30,855 nt of DNA, taken from contig NZ_WJFC01000164.1 in NCBI RefSeq assembly GCF_009725235.1, positions 1 through 30,855 of the forward strand, in the 5' to 3' direction. Under the pieces are notes generated by a model, which had not been told where the DNA came from, ran no database searches, and saw nothing but the letters and a program-made list of their open reading frames with translations. The translations under genes were made by a program, and so were the position numbers. Source of the DNA: Scytonema sp. UIC 10036 (GTDB lineage Bacteria; Cyanobacteriota; Cyanobacteriia; Cyanobacteriales; Nostocaceae). Of this stretch, positions 1 through 6,636 are shown one piece after another. The stretch's first letter is position 1, and every line of letters starts with the position of its first letter.

Positions 1-40
1 TTTTATATCGATTTTTCTCTATACTTTTATGTATATCTAG

Positions 41-84
41 TAACCACTAACCACTAACCAGTAACCACTAACCACTAACCACTA
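41..84. repeat. Heptanucleotide tandem repeat (STRR), ACTAACC-type
   Basis: About six copies of a 7-base unit (ccactaa with one ccagtaa variant) run in tandem. The array touches the 3' end of the minus-strand gene that ends at 82, so the TAG stop codon (84-82) lies inside the repeat. It resembles the STRR heptamer arrays known from heterocystous cyanobacteria. A related heptamer array closes the window at its other end. Confidence 0.85.
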
Positions 85-408
85 TCGCAATTTCACAGCT
101 GTCCCTGTTGCTGTAATAAGTATGAGAACACCTGATTGGTCAACATTAATGGTGCCAGTATCAATTTCAATACCAATAACAGCATCCGCACCCAAACGCC
201 TTGCTCGTAGGGATAATTCTTCTATTGCTTTCTGTTGTCCCTGCTCAAATAGTCGTTCGTAACTTCCGGTGCGTCCACCAATAATGTCTCGGATACTCGC
301 AAAGAAATCTCGTAGGAAATTGCTTCCGTAGACCACTTCTGCAGTCACAATGCCCAAATATGAATCAACGATAGACCCCTGAATGACATCAGTTGTAGTC
401 AAAATCAT
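82..408 (-). CDS. YbjQ/UPF0145-family protein
   Basis: This is a 108-residue cytoplasmic protein of the YbjQ/UPF0145 family, a small fold thought to form oligomers and bind metal; its function is not established. The family signature is visible: an N-terminal MILTTTDV strand, then GIVTAEVVYGSNF, a central helix with EQGQQKAIEELSLRARRLGADAVIG, and a C-terminal LITATGTAV strand. The frame is open upstream to 444, but I chose the ATG at 408 because the family begins with this strand and because GAGG lies 9 bases upstream. The length is normal for the family. It has no operon partner in the window: a 495-base spacer separates it from the divergent TPR gene. The last codon and stop run into the heptamer repeat. 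Confidence 0.85.
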   Translation of the reverse strand: MILTTTDVIQGSIVDSYLGIVTAEVVYGSNFLRDFFASIRDIIGGRTGSYERLFEQGQQKAIEELSLRARRLGADAVIGIEIDTGTINVDQSGVLILITATGTAVKLR

Positions 409-903
409 AAAATCGAACCTCAATCGCATTGATTGGAATAGCACGGCTTTAACTCTATTGGATATGCTAACGTTCTCTTCTGCCTATCTTGATAAAGGGA
501 CTGGCGTAGTGGGGAGTAGGGGGAAGTGGGAAAAAATTGGCATTAGAAAAACTTCCTGAGCAGGCAAAAAGCTTGTGAAATAGGTGAATTGAGGTACACA
601 CTTGTAGGAAAATAGTTTTTGCTTGTTCATCTGGTTGATATCAACGGGTAGCAATGCTGGGGCTTCGATTGAGTTGGGGCAACCCCTTAAGCATGACTAC
701 TGGTTGTCTTTGGTTGCTTGTCTCAATCGAGTGTATTAAATCAAACAATGCTCTTAACGTACTTTTACAGAGTCATGAAAATTCTTCATAAATCTTGTAC
801 AAAAGTCAACACAAGCTGTTTGCAAAACAGGATATTTTTGTTTTAATGGACAAGCAATCAAGAAAACTTTGAAAAAGTTGCAAAGAATATCAGGAAAATT
901 ACT
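409..903. other. Divergent intergenic region between the YbjQ and TPR genes
   Basis: I see no gene in this 495-base spacer. It holds a 9-base inverted repeat (tcgattgag at 665-673 and ctcaatcga at 722-730) enclosing a GC-rich stretch with ggggcaacccc, and a small perfect palindrome ctgttt-gca-aaacag at 816-830. The second lies about 75 bases before the TPR start codon and could be a regulatory site. A G-rich stretch (about 505-532) resembles the repeat at 5177-5227. No clear sigma-70 pair could be fixed. Confidence 0.5.
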
Positions 904-1584
904 GTGTACAAACTAACATCTCTTATAGTAAATATTTTCATTATTAGTAGTATTGCAGCAACAGTACCATCAGTGGCTCGCGCTCAAAGCATTTTGCCAC
1001 AACAAAGTTCTCAGGAGTTGAAGGAACTTCTAGATGAAGGGCGACGACTTGTAGATACAGGTGATTACAATAATGCGATCGCTGTCTATCAAAGAGCCAC
1101 AACTTTAGAGCCAAAAAATGCCACAATATACGCTGGCATTGGCTACCTCTACGCTCAGCAAGGAAATTTGCCCGCAGCGTTGACGGCGTATCGACGTGCT
1201 GTAGCACTCAACCCCAACAATGGAGATTATCAATACGCTTTGGGTTACGTAAGTGGTAATTTGGGAGATAACAAAACAGCCAAAGAAGCTTACAGACGTG
1301 CCATACAAAGCAATCGGACTAATGCCAATGCCTACATAGGGTTATCAACAGTTCTCTTGCGTTTGGGAGAGTATGTAAATGCCAAATGGGCATACGAACA
1401 AGCCGTCAACCTAGATCCCAAAAATCCTCAAGTATACGAGTTGCGGGGTAATATATTGATGAAACAAGGAAAATCGAAAGAAGCGATCGCAGTCTTCAAA
1501 CAAGCTAGAGAATTATACGAACGTCAAGGTAAGTCAGACAGCGTAGTCAGACTAGAAGCTGTGCTTCGCGATCTAGGAGTTTAA
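904..1584 (+). CDS. Exported tetratricopeptide-repeat protein
   Basis: This 226-residue protein probably acts as a periplasmic or envelope protein-protein interaction scaffold. Residues 1-28 form a signal peptide: a short basic start, the hydrophobic stretch LIVNIFIISSIAATV, and an ARA cleavage site before QS. From about residue 38 to 210 there are five consecutive TPR units with the usual G/A/Y/P pattern, for example GDYNNAIAVYQRATTLEPKN, GNLPAALTAYRRAVALNPNN and GEYVNAKWAYEQAVNLDPKN. The start is a GTG, supported by AGGA 8 bases upstream and by the intact signal peptide. The stop codon falls directly at the start of a long heptamer array. There is no enzymatic domain, so the partner cannot be named. 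The family call is firm and the precise role unknown. Confidence 0.85.
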   Translation: MYKLTSLIVNIFIISSIAATVPSVARAQSILPQQSSQELKELLDEGRRLVDTGDYNNAIAVYQRATTLEPKNATIYAGIGYLYAQQGNLPAALTAYRRAVALNPNNGDYQYALGYVSGNLGDNKTAKEAYRRAIQSNRTNANAYIGLSTVLLRLGEYVNAKWAYEQAVNLDPKNPQVYELRGNILMKQGKSKEAIAVFKQARELYERQGKSDSVVRLEAVLRDLGV

Positions 1585-1672
1585 TGGTTATTGGTTATTG
1601 GTCATTGGTCATTGGTTATTGGTCATTGGTTATTGGTCATTGGTCATTTGTCATCGGTCATTGGTCATTGGA
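1584..1672. repeat. Heptanucleotide tandem repeat (STRR), GGTCATT-type
   Basis: About twelve tandem 7-base units (ggtcatt/ggttatt/tgtcatt variants) begin at the stop codon of the TPR gene. The open frame over it translates to a VIGYWSLVIGHWSF-type peptide, which is only the repeat read as codons. Confidence 0.9.
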
Positions 1673-1698
1673 AAAAATGTGTGCTGCAAAAACAAATT

Positions 1699-1726
1699 CC
1701 CTTGACCCAGTACAAGGGGTCAAGGG
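1699..1726 (-). terminator. Hairpin between convergent genes, likely terminator
   Basis: A perfect 10-base inverted repeat (cccttgaccc at 1699-1708, gggtcaaggg at 1717-1726) encloses an 8-base loop. Read on the minus strand, the stem is followed by aatttgttttt, which fits a Rho-independent terminator for the small minus-strand gene that ends at 1895 or 1827. On the + strand no T run follows, so its use by the TPR gene is less certain. Confidence 0.5.
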
Positions 1727-1894
1727 TAGATCGCTTTGTGCCAATATCATGAAAAACGTCCTGAACGTACTTGAAATCTAGGGTATAAGCGTATATAATG
1801 ACGCTCAACAAAATTAATATGCAAGACTAACCATCAGGAGACTCACCCCCTTGCTGTGCGGATTTGTTGCTACAGCCTTCTTTAATGATATTGG

Positions 1895-2032
1895 CTACTT
1901 TTTTGCAGGCATTTGTTGTATTGGTTGAGGTGGTTCAAGTAGTTTGAGACGGTTGGTGTTGCTAGAAGAATCGACTCGGGAAATAATTTCCATGAGGCGA
2001 TCGCTGTTGCCGTTTTGTTTTTGTCTGGACAT
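1895..2032 (-). CDS. Small hypothetical protein, possibly frameshifted
   Basis: A 45-residue protein, polar and rich in Gln, Asn and Ser (starting MSRQKQNGNSDRLMEIISRV). I do not recognise the family. It looks like a real gene because AAAGGAG lies 9 bases before the ATG at 2032, and a good sigma-70-like promoter lies 54 bases further upstream. The stop follows a run of six A (minus strand). If one A is added there, the frame continues for 23 more plausible residues (VANIIKEGC, then a Gln/Gly-rich tail) to a TAG at 1829-1827, giving 68 residues. The gene may therefore carry a one-base deletion, or the short form may be the true product. A hairpin at 1699-1726 would end its transcript. Confidence 0.5.
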   Translation of the reverse strand: MSRQKQNGNSDRLMEIISRVDSSSNTNRLKLLEPPQPIQQMPAKK

Positions 2033-2085
2033 AAGTTTCAACTCCTTTGTGGTAGATACCCTAATAGAAAATCGAGCAAACTGGA

Positions 2086-2114
2086 ATTATACATCAAATA
2101 CGCTTTTTTCGCAA
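2086..2114 (-). promoter_or_regulatory. Sigma-70-like promoter of the small minus-strand gene
   Basis: On the minus strand there is a -35 element TTGCGA (2114-2109), a 17-base spacer and a perfect -10 element TATAAT (2091-2086), followed about 54 bases later by an ATG with a strong ribosome binding site. Spacing and orientation fit the gene starting at 2032. Confidence 0.5.
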
Positions 2115-2266
2115 GACCCGGAATGAATATAGGATCTTCCTACTTATGGTGTATCATCATTTGTGCATTTGGCGATGGTACTCCCGATACTATTTTTTAA
2201 AAAAAAGATGAAGAAAATGTGAGGATTTGGGTTTGTACGCAAATTTTACTACGTTTTCGTCACCTA

Positions 2267-3133
2267 TTATCTATCGCGTGGCAGAAAACCAGATTTTTGC
2301 AGCACAGAAGCGGCTTGTTTGCAGCGAACAAATTGGAGAAAGGCTTTAACAGCTTGGGAAGAACTTTTTTTCGAGATAATTCCGATAGGACGCACCATCT
2401 GATATCTACCAGTCTGTACGTTCTCTAGGGTGGCTTCTACACCGTTAAGGGTGAGGGGGTTCAGACGAAGTTGTTTGGATGTAACATAGGCAGATGAGAA
2501 AACGCCAATACTATAGGGAATATTCTGTACTGCTGCGATCGCATCCTCTTCTGTCAAGAGAAGAATTGCGGTTTTAGAATTTTTCAAATCTTTACCCAAG
2601 TAATGCTTACGTTGAAGGCGCTTAACGGAATCATCTTCAGGGAGATCTAGCACAACGATTGTGGCATCAGGACCCCCAATGTCTTGCCAATTCCTCAATT
2701 TACCGCTGTAAATTGCTCTAAGATTCTCCGTCGTCAAATTAGTAATCCCGCTAACACTTGGGTGGGTAGCGACTAACAGAGCATCTTTAGCAGTTTCCGA
2801 GTACTCCAAGGTGCTATCTTCCAATTTCAACTCTTCATCCACGCTGCTAATATCAAGCAGTTCGTCTCTAACTCCCTTAAGAGCAACCATAGATTGAGCC
2901 ATTGGTACAAACGAGATGTGGACGTTTTTTACTTGAGATGTGTAAGCATCAGCGAGTGTTTTCATGGCTAGATAAGTACTACCATGACTGCCAATCTTAA
3001 TTTCTAAGTATGCTTGGGAACCGGATAGTATATTAGTACTAAATTGATGGATGTTGCTGGTTGTGCAGCCTGATAATTCCCCTAAAAATATGCATATAAC
3101 GAGGGTTGCTATCAACCATAAGCTATTCTTCAT
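2267..3133 (-). CDS. PstS-like phosphate-binding lipoprotein (PBP superfamily)
   Basis: A 288-residue periplasmic solute-binding protein of the PstS-like type, which captures phosphate for an ABC transporter or acts as a sensor or scavenger. The N-terminus is a lipoprotein signal: a hydrophobic stretch followed by the lipobox LSGC near residue 22, so it should be lipid-anchored. The body shows PstS-family features: GSHGSTYLAMKTLADAY near the ligand loop, the TTENLRAIYSGKLRNWQDIGG segment typical of the family, and a C-terminal SSQAVKAFLQFVRC helix before the end. No pstC, pstA or pstB genes adjoin it, so it is an orphan. The initiation region has only a weak AAGTAAG. It is followed by a long spacer and is transcribed away from the polysaccharide locus. 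The exact ligand is not proven. Confidence 0.8.
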   Translation of the reverse strand: MKNSLWLIATLVICIFLGELSGCTTSNIHQFSTNILSGSQAYLEIKIGSHGSTYLAMKTLADAYTSQVKNVHISFVPMAQSMVALKGVRDELLDISSVDEELKLEDSTLEYSETAKDALLVATHPSVSGITNLTTENLRAIYSGKLRNWQDIGGPDATIVVLDLPEDDSVKRLQRKHYLGKDLKNSKTAILLLTEEDAIAAVQNIPYSIGVFSSAYVTSKQLRLNPLTLNGVEATLENVQTGRYQMVRPIGIISKKSSSQAVKAFLQFVRCKQAASVLQKSGFLPRDR

Positions 3134-3994
3134 ATAACTTACTTTGTATATAAGGTTTTTTACATCCTTCCAACAGGTTAAACTATAAACCTATCTTTTA
3201 ATCTAGCCAAAGAATCGTTATCTATATCGTTGGGGAGAGCTTTAAATACAAATAGGGGTCAGGGGTCAGGGCAATACTGCAAGGGCTCTCGGAAATTGTA
3301 GTGTTTTCGTATTTTTATGCTTAACCGACAAGTATTGGGGGTCAGGGGCTAAGGGCGTCAAAAAGATATTAATTGTCGGTAGAAATAACACGCAATAAGA
3401 ATTGATTTAAAATCTCAGATTCAGTGAATATAACTAACTCTTATATTTCCGAAATGGCGAAGATTGAGTTGAATAGTAGTGAAATCTAATATATACAGAG
3501 TGCTGGAACTCAGATTAGCTGACAAACTGGGGATTTTTTTTAGTGATAAGGGAGCTATATAAATGCTTCCAAATGGCTTTTTTTAAACTCTTATAGTTAC
3601 GTAAGTAATACGGATAAAACTAGTAAGAACACTGAAAAATACAAAAAATATTTTTATTAATTACTCAATATCTTAGTGGAAACATTCTATACACTTTATT
3701 GGGTTTTATGTTATGACTATAAGCAGTCATTTTTCATAGTTATTAGTCCCAGCATCTAACCATTATGCTAATCGTCAAAATCTTTTTCAAACAAACTCAT
3801 TTTTATCTTTATAAAGAAAATCATCATAAAACTCTGTTAGCAAATGTAAAAAATGCTATTTTTGGCGAGGGTCTAATTTTTGAAATTCAGAGATTATGAA
3901 ACATCTCAAAAATTATTTTTATCTCATTTTTGAAAGTTGTAGCGTTTTGAAAATTTCAAAAAAGCATCTATATATTTATTAAGAGTTGATTGTC
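3134..3994. other. Long AT-rich non-coding region before the polysaccharide locus
   Basis: I see no protein or RNA gene in these roughly 860 bases. There are two copies of a ggggtcaggg-type motif (around 3255-3275 and 3338-3352). Towards the right end there are three copies of a tttttgaaa-like motif (about 3876-3884, 3926-3934 and 3945-3952). The length and the direct repeats suggest a long leader or regulatory region for the downstream + strand genes, but no single promoter can be fixed. Confidence 0.5.
3945..3961. promoter_or_regulatory. Palindromic putative operator
   Basis: A perfect 8-base dyad (ttttgaaa, one central base, tttcaaaa) lies 33 bases before the ATG of the first glycosyltransferase. 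Two half-site-like copies (tttttgaaa) lie upstream at about 3876 and 3926. The position fits a regulator-binding site. Because it is AT-rich, chance is possible. Confidence 0.3.
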
Positions 3995-5203
3995 ATGCGG
4001 AAGCCAGTTCTAACGATTTTCTACCAATTCAATCCATGGCATAGTACTATCGGAGGTATTCAAACACTCATCAAAATCTTCCTTAAATATGCACCTAATG
4101 AATTTGAAGTTAGACTTGTAGGAACAGAGTACAAGCCCAATCAAACTATTGGAAAATGGCAAGTTGTAGAATTTGCGGGGAAAAAAATTAAGTTTTTACC
4201 TTTATTTACTTTAGAGAATGATAATGTTAGAAGCCTGGTTCCAACAACAATAAAGTATACAGCTAATCTTTTCAAATATTGCTGTGAATCAGATTTTATG
4301 CATTTTCATCGCTTGGAGCCAACTTTAGCATCTTTTTATTGGCGGGGAGAAAAAACCCTATTTATTCACAATGATATCCGGACACAGATGCAAGGCGTGG
4401 ATAATACCAAGGCAATACTTTGGCAGAAGTGTCCTGCTGCTTATTTTGTTTTAGAAAAACTTTTAGTAAGTCAGTTCAACCAAATACTTTCATGCAACAC
4501 TGATACTGCAGAACTATATCGCCAGCGTTATCCAAAGAGTGCAGATCGTATTGCTTACATTAAAAATTCGTATGATAACGAAATCTTCTACCCCTTGACT
4601 TCAAAAGACCGAGAAACTCAAAGACGCGAACTAGCCTATAGGTTGGGGTTACCAGAGGAAACACGTTTTGTTCTATTTGCTGGACGACTTCATCCACAAA
4701 AAGATCCTATTTTGCTAGTACGTACACTTGCTGCTTTGGGAGATCCTAATGTTCATCTCCTCATAGCTGGTTCTGGAGAATTAGAAGCAGAAGTTCTTAC
4801 AGAAATTGGTCATTTAGGGTTATGTAGTCAGGTAACAATGCTTGGTGCAGTTACCCAGAATGAACTTGCACAGTTGCATCGTTTATGCAGTGTTTTTATC
4901 CTAACAAGTGCTTATGAAGGTTTACCCTTGGTGGTTTTAGAAGCGCTTGCTAGTGGAACACCAGTTGTAACGACAAAATGTGGAGAAACACCAAAATTCC
5001 TCACACCAAATAGTGGAATTGTATGTTCTGAACGTACTCCAACTTGTATAGCGGATGCTGTCAGAAAGATTCTACAGCATCCAGAAAATTTTCCCTCTGA
5101 GTCTTGCGTGCAAGCTGCAAGCCCTTATGCAGCATTTAATGTTGTCACTCAAGTCTACAACGATATGTGGCGGCGTTGGGAAGGGAGTAGGGGAAGGGAG
5201 TAG
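3995..5203 (+). CDS. Glycosyltransferase family 4 (GT-B)
   Basis: A 402-residue cytoplasmic GT-B enzyme that transfers a sugar from a nucleotide donor to a growing lipid-linked repeat unit. The N-terminal acceptor domain begins VLTIFYQFNPWHSTIGGIQT. The C-terminal donor domain shows FAGRLHPQKDP, HLLIAGSGELE and the family EX7E motif at E308-GLPLVVL-E316, followed by ASGTPVVTTKCGE. The frame is open from a TTG at 3986, but I prefer the ATG at 3995 because AAGAG lies 9 bases upstream of it and would be out of place for the TTG. It is the first gene of the polysaccharide block. Its last codons and stop lie in a G-rich repeat (about 5177-5227), so the natural C-terminus may have been altered by the repeat. 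Donor and acceptor sugars cannot be told. Confidence 0.85.
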   Translation: MRKPVLTIFYQFNPWHSTIGGIQTLIKIFLKYAPNEFEVRLVGTEYKPNQTIGKWQVVEFAGKKIKFLPLFTLENDNVRSLVPTTIKYTANLFKYCCESDFMHFHRLEPTLASFYWRGEKTLFIHNDIRTQMQGVDNTKAILWQKCPAAYFVLEKLLVSQFNQILSCNTDTAELYRQRYPKSADRIAYIKNSYDNEIFYPLTSKDRETQRRELAYRLGLPEETRFVLFAGRLHPQKDPILLVRTLAALGDPNVHLLIAGSGELEAEVLTEIGHLGLCSQVTMLGAVTQNELAQLHRLCSVFILTSAYEGLPLVVLEALASGTPVVTTKCGETPKFLTPNSGIVCSERTPTCIADAVRKILQHPENFPSESCVQAASPYAAFNVVTQVYNDMWRRWEGSRGRE

Positions 5204-5227
5204 GGGAAGGGGTAGGGGGTAGGGGTA
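5177..5227. repeat. G-rich short tandem repeat
   Basis: Tandem copies of a ggggaagggagta-type unit of about 13-14 bases, decaying into gggta units. It begins inside the end of the glycosyltransferase gene and provides its last codons (GSRGRE) and stop. Confidence 0.65.
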
Positions 5228-5307
5228 GTTTTGAGAGTCCTACACAGGAAAGCAACTTAGCATTTTATCTTGACGTAAACCTGTATGTGGAGTAACACAA
5301 ATTAGGT

Positions 5308-6474
5308 ATGAAAATTGCAGTGATTGGTGCAAAAGGTCTTCCTCCCAAACAGGGTGGTATTGAACATTATTGTGCGGAAGTTTATCCTCGCATGGTAGCA
5401 CAAGGTCATAGTGTGGATTTATTTGCCCGTAGTTCCTATGCTCAAAGTCCTTGGTTAAACAGTTACAAATTTCAGGGTGTCCGAGTTATTCCCCTACCTG
5501 ATTGTCAAGTTAAAGGGGTGGACGCTTTTATGACTTCAGCTATAGGAGCGATCGCAACTGCACTGAAGAATTACGATATTGTTCATTTCCACGCACTTGG
5601 TCCATCTTTATTTACTCGTCTAGCCAGAATTCATTTGTCTACAAAGATTGTAGTCACTTGTCACGGACTAGATTGGCAACGCGCTAAATGGGGCAACTTT
5701 TCTACTCGTCTGATTCAAATGGGGGAGAAGGAAGCAGTTAATTTTGCTCATGGATTGATTGTGGTATCCGAAGCTCTGAAGTCTTATTTTTTACAAACAT
5801 ACGGTAGGGAGACAATTTACATTCCAAACGCCCCAGCTAACTACGCTCAATCAGACCCAAATTTTACCTACGGGACTTCTATTGGTTTGACACAAGGACG
5901 TTACATCTTGTTTTTAGGCAGGCTAGTACCGGAAAAACGTCCCGATCTGTTAGTTGAAGCCTTTAGTCGTCTCAAACCAGATGGATGGAAGTTAGTTTTA
6001 GCTGGAGGTATCAGCGATACAAAAGCATTCACTTCTAAGCTTTTAGAAAAGGTTGCAAATCATCGCAATATTGTGTTTGCAGGTGAACTTCGAGGACCTC
6101 GACTGTGGGAAATTGTTCGAGGCGCAGGATTATTTGTCCTTCCTTCCGATCTAGAGGGACTACCTCTGGCTTTATTGGAGGCAATGAGGGAAGGCATACC
6201 AGTATTAGCAAGCAATATAGCACCCCATCAACAACTGATTGCTGAGGAACGGGGAATGCTTTTTGAGGCTGGAAGTACAGACTCTTGTATTCGTTCTTTA
6301 AATTGGCTCATCGCTCACCCTGACGAAATGAAGTTGATGGCTGAAAATGCACAAAAGTATGTGCTACAGAATTACAGTTGGGAGCAAATTTGTACGGAAC
6401 ACTTAAAAGTTTATAAAACTCTTTTAAATGATTCTGAACCAATCGTAAGTTTGCCTAAATTTAGAACAAGTTGA
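5308..6474 (+). CDS. Glycosyltransferase family 4 (DUF1972-like N-terminus)
   Basis: A 388-residue GT-B glycosyltransferase that probably adds one sugar of the exopolysaccharide repeat unit. The N-terminus MKIAVIGAKGLPPKQGGIE matches the glycine-rich acceptor-domain start of rhamnosyl- and related transferases (DUF1972 type), which is suggestive but not diagnostic. The donor-domain motifs are FLGRLVPEKRPDLLVEAF, LVLAGG and EX7E at E283-GLPLALL-E291, followed by REGIPVLASNIAPHQQ. The start at ATG 5308 keeps the conserved first strand; the nearest Shine-Dalgarno-like sequence is weak. It lies 104 bases after the previous GT gene, with only the end of a G-rich repeat between them, and the heptamer array at 6483 follows. 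No membrane segment is seen. Sugar specificity is unknown. Confidence 0.85.
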   Translation: MKIAVIGAKGLPPKQGGIEHYCAEVYPRMVAQGHSVDLFARSSYAQSPWLNSYKFQGVRVIPLPDCQVKGVDAFMTSAIGAIATALKNYDIVHFHALGPSLFTRLARIHLSTKIVVTCHGLDWQRAKWGNFSTRLIQMGEKEAVNFAHGLIVVSEALKSYFLQTYGRETIYIPNAPANYAQSDPNFTYGTSIGLTQGRYILFLGRLVPEKRPDLLVEAFSRLKPDGWKLVLAGGISDTKAFTSKLLEKVANHRNIVFAGELRGPRLWEIVRGAGLFVLPSDLEGLPLALLEAMREGIPVLASNIAPHQQLIAEERGMLFEAGSTDSCIRSLNWLIAHPDEMKLMAENAQKYVLQNYSWEQICTEHLKVYKTLLNDSEPIVSLPKFRTS

Positions 6475-6482
6475 ATAAGTAA

Positions 6483-6505
6483 GTCATTTGTCATTTGTCA
6501 TTTGT
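6483..6505. repeat. Short STRR array (gtcattt units)
   Basis: Three 7-base units lie in the spacer between the second GT4 gene and the tyrosine kinase gene. They are followed by a stretch (aaggatttc ... ctaacttacttaa) loosely similar to the sequences that follow the arrays at 17875 and 28770. Confidence 0.75.
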
Positions 6506-6636
6506 AAGGATTTCACCCGTGTTTACACATCTTTACATTCTGTCTATTCTCGCTAACTTACTTAAAACGCCATGACTAGAATCAAAAATCCCAAACCCAA
6601 TTTTCTAGATTTCTTAAGGACACAAGGGTGTATGTA

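Noticed and set aside
41..84. CRISPR-like array
   Set aside because: Units are seven bases in direct tandem with no spacers, so this and the other heptamer arrays are STRR and not CRISPR.
1584..1781. Open frame of 65 codons after the TPR gene
   Set aside because: Its first half is a translation of the heptamer array (VIGYWSL repeats); there is no ribosome binding site and no family resemblance.
1944..2200. Two + strand frames opposite the small minus-strand gene
   Set aside because: Neither has a ribosome binding site; the opposite strand has a promoter, a ribosome binding site and a better reading.
2219..2428. 69-codon + strand frame
   Set aside because: Mostly antisense to the 3' end of the PstS-like gene, with no start signal.
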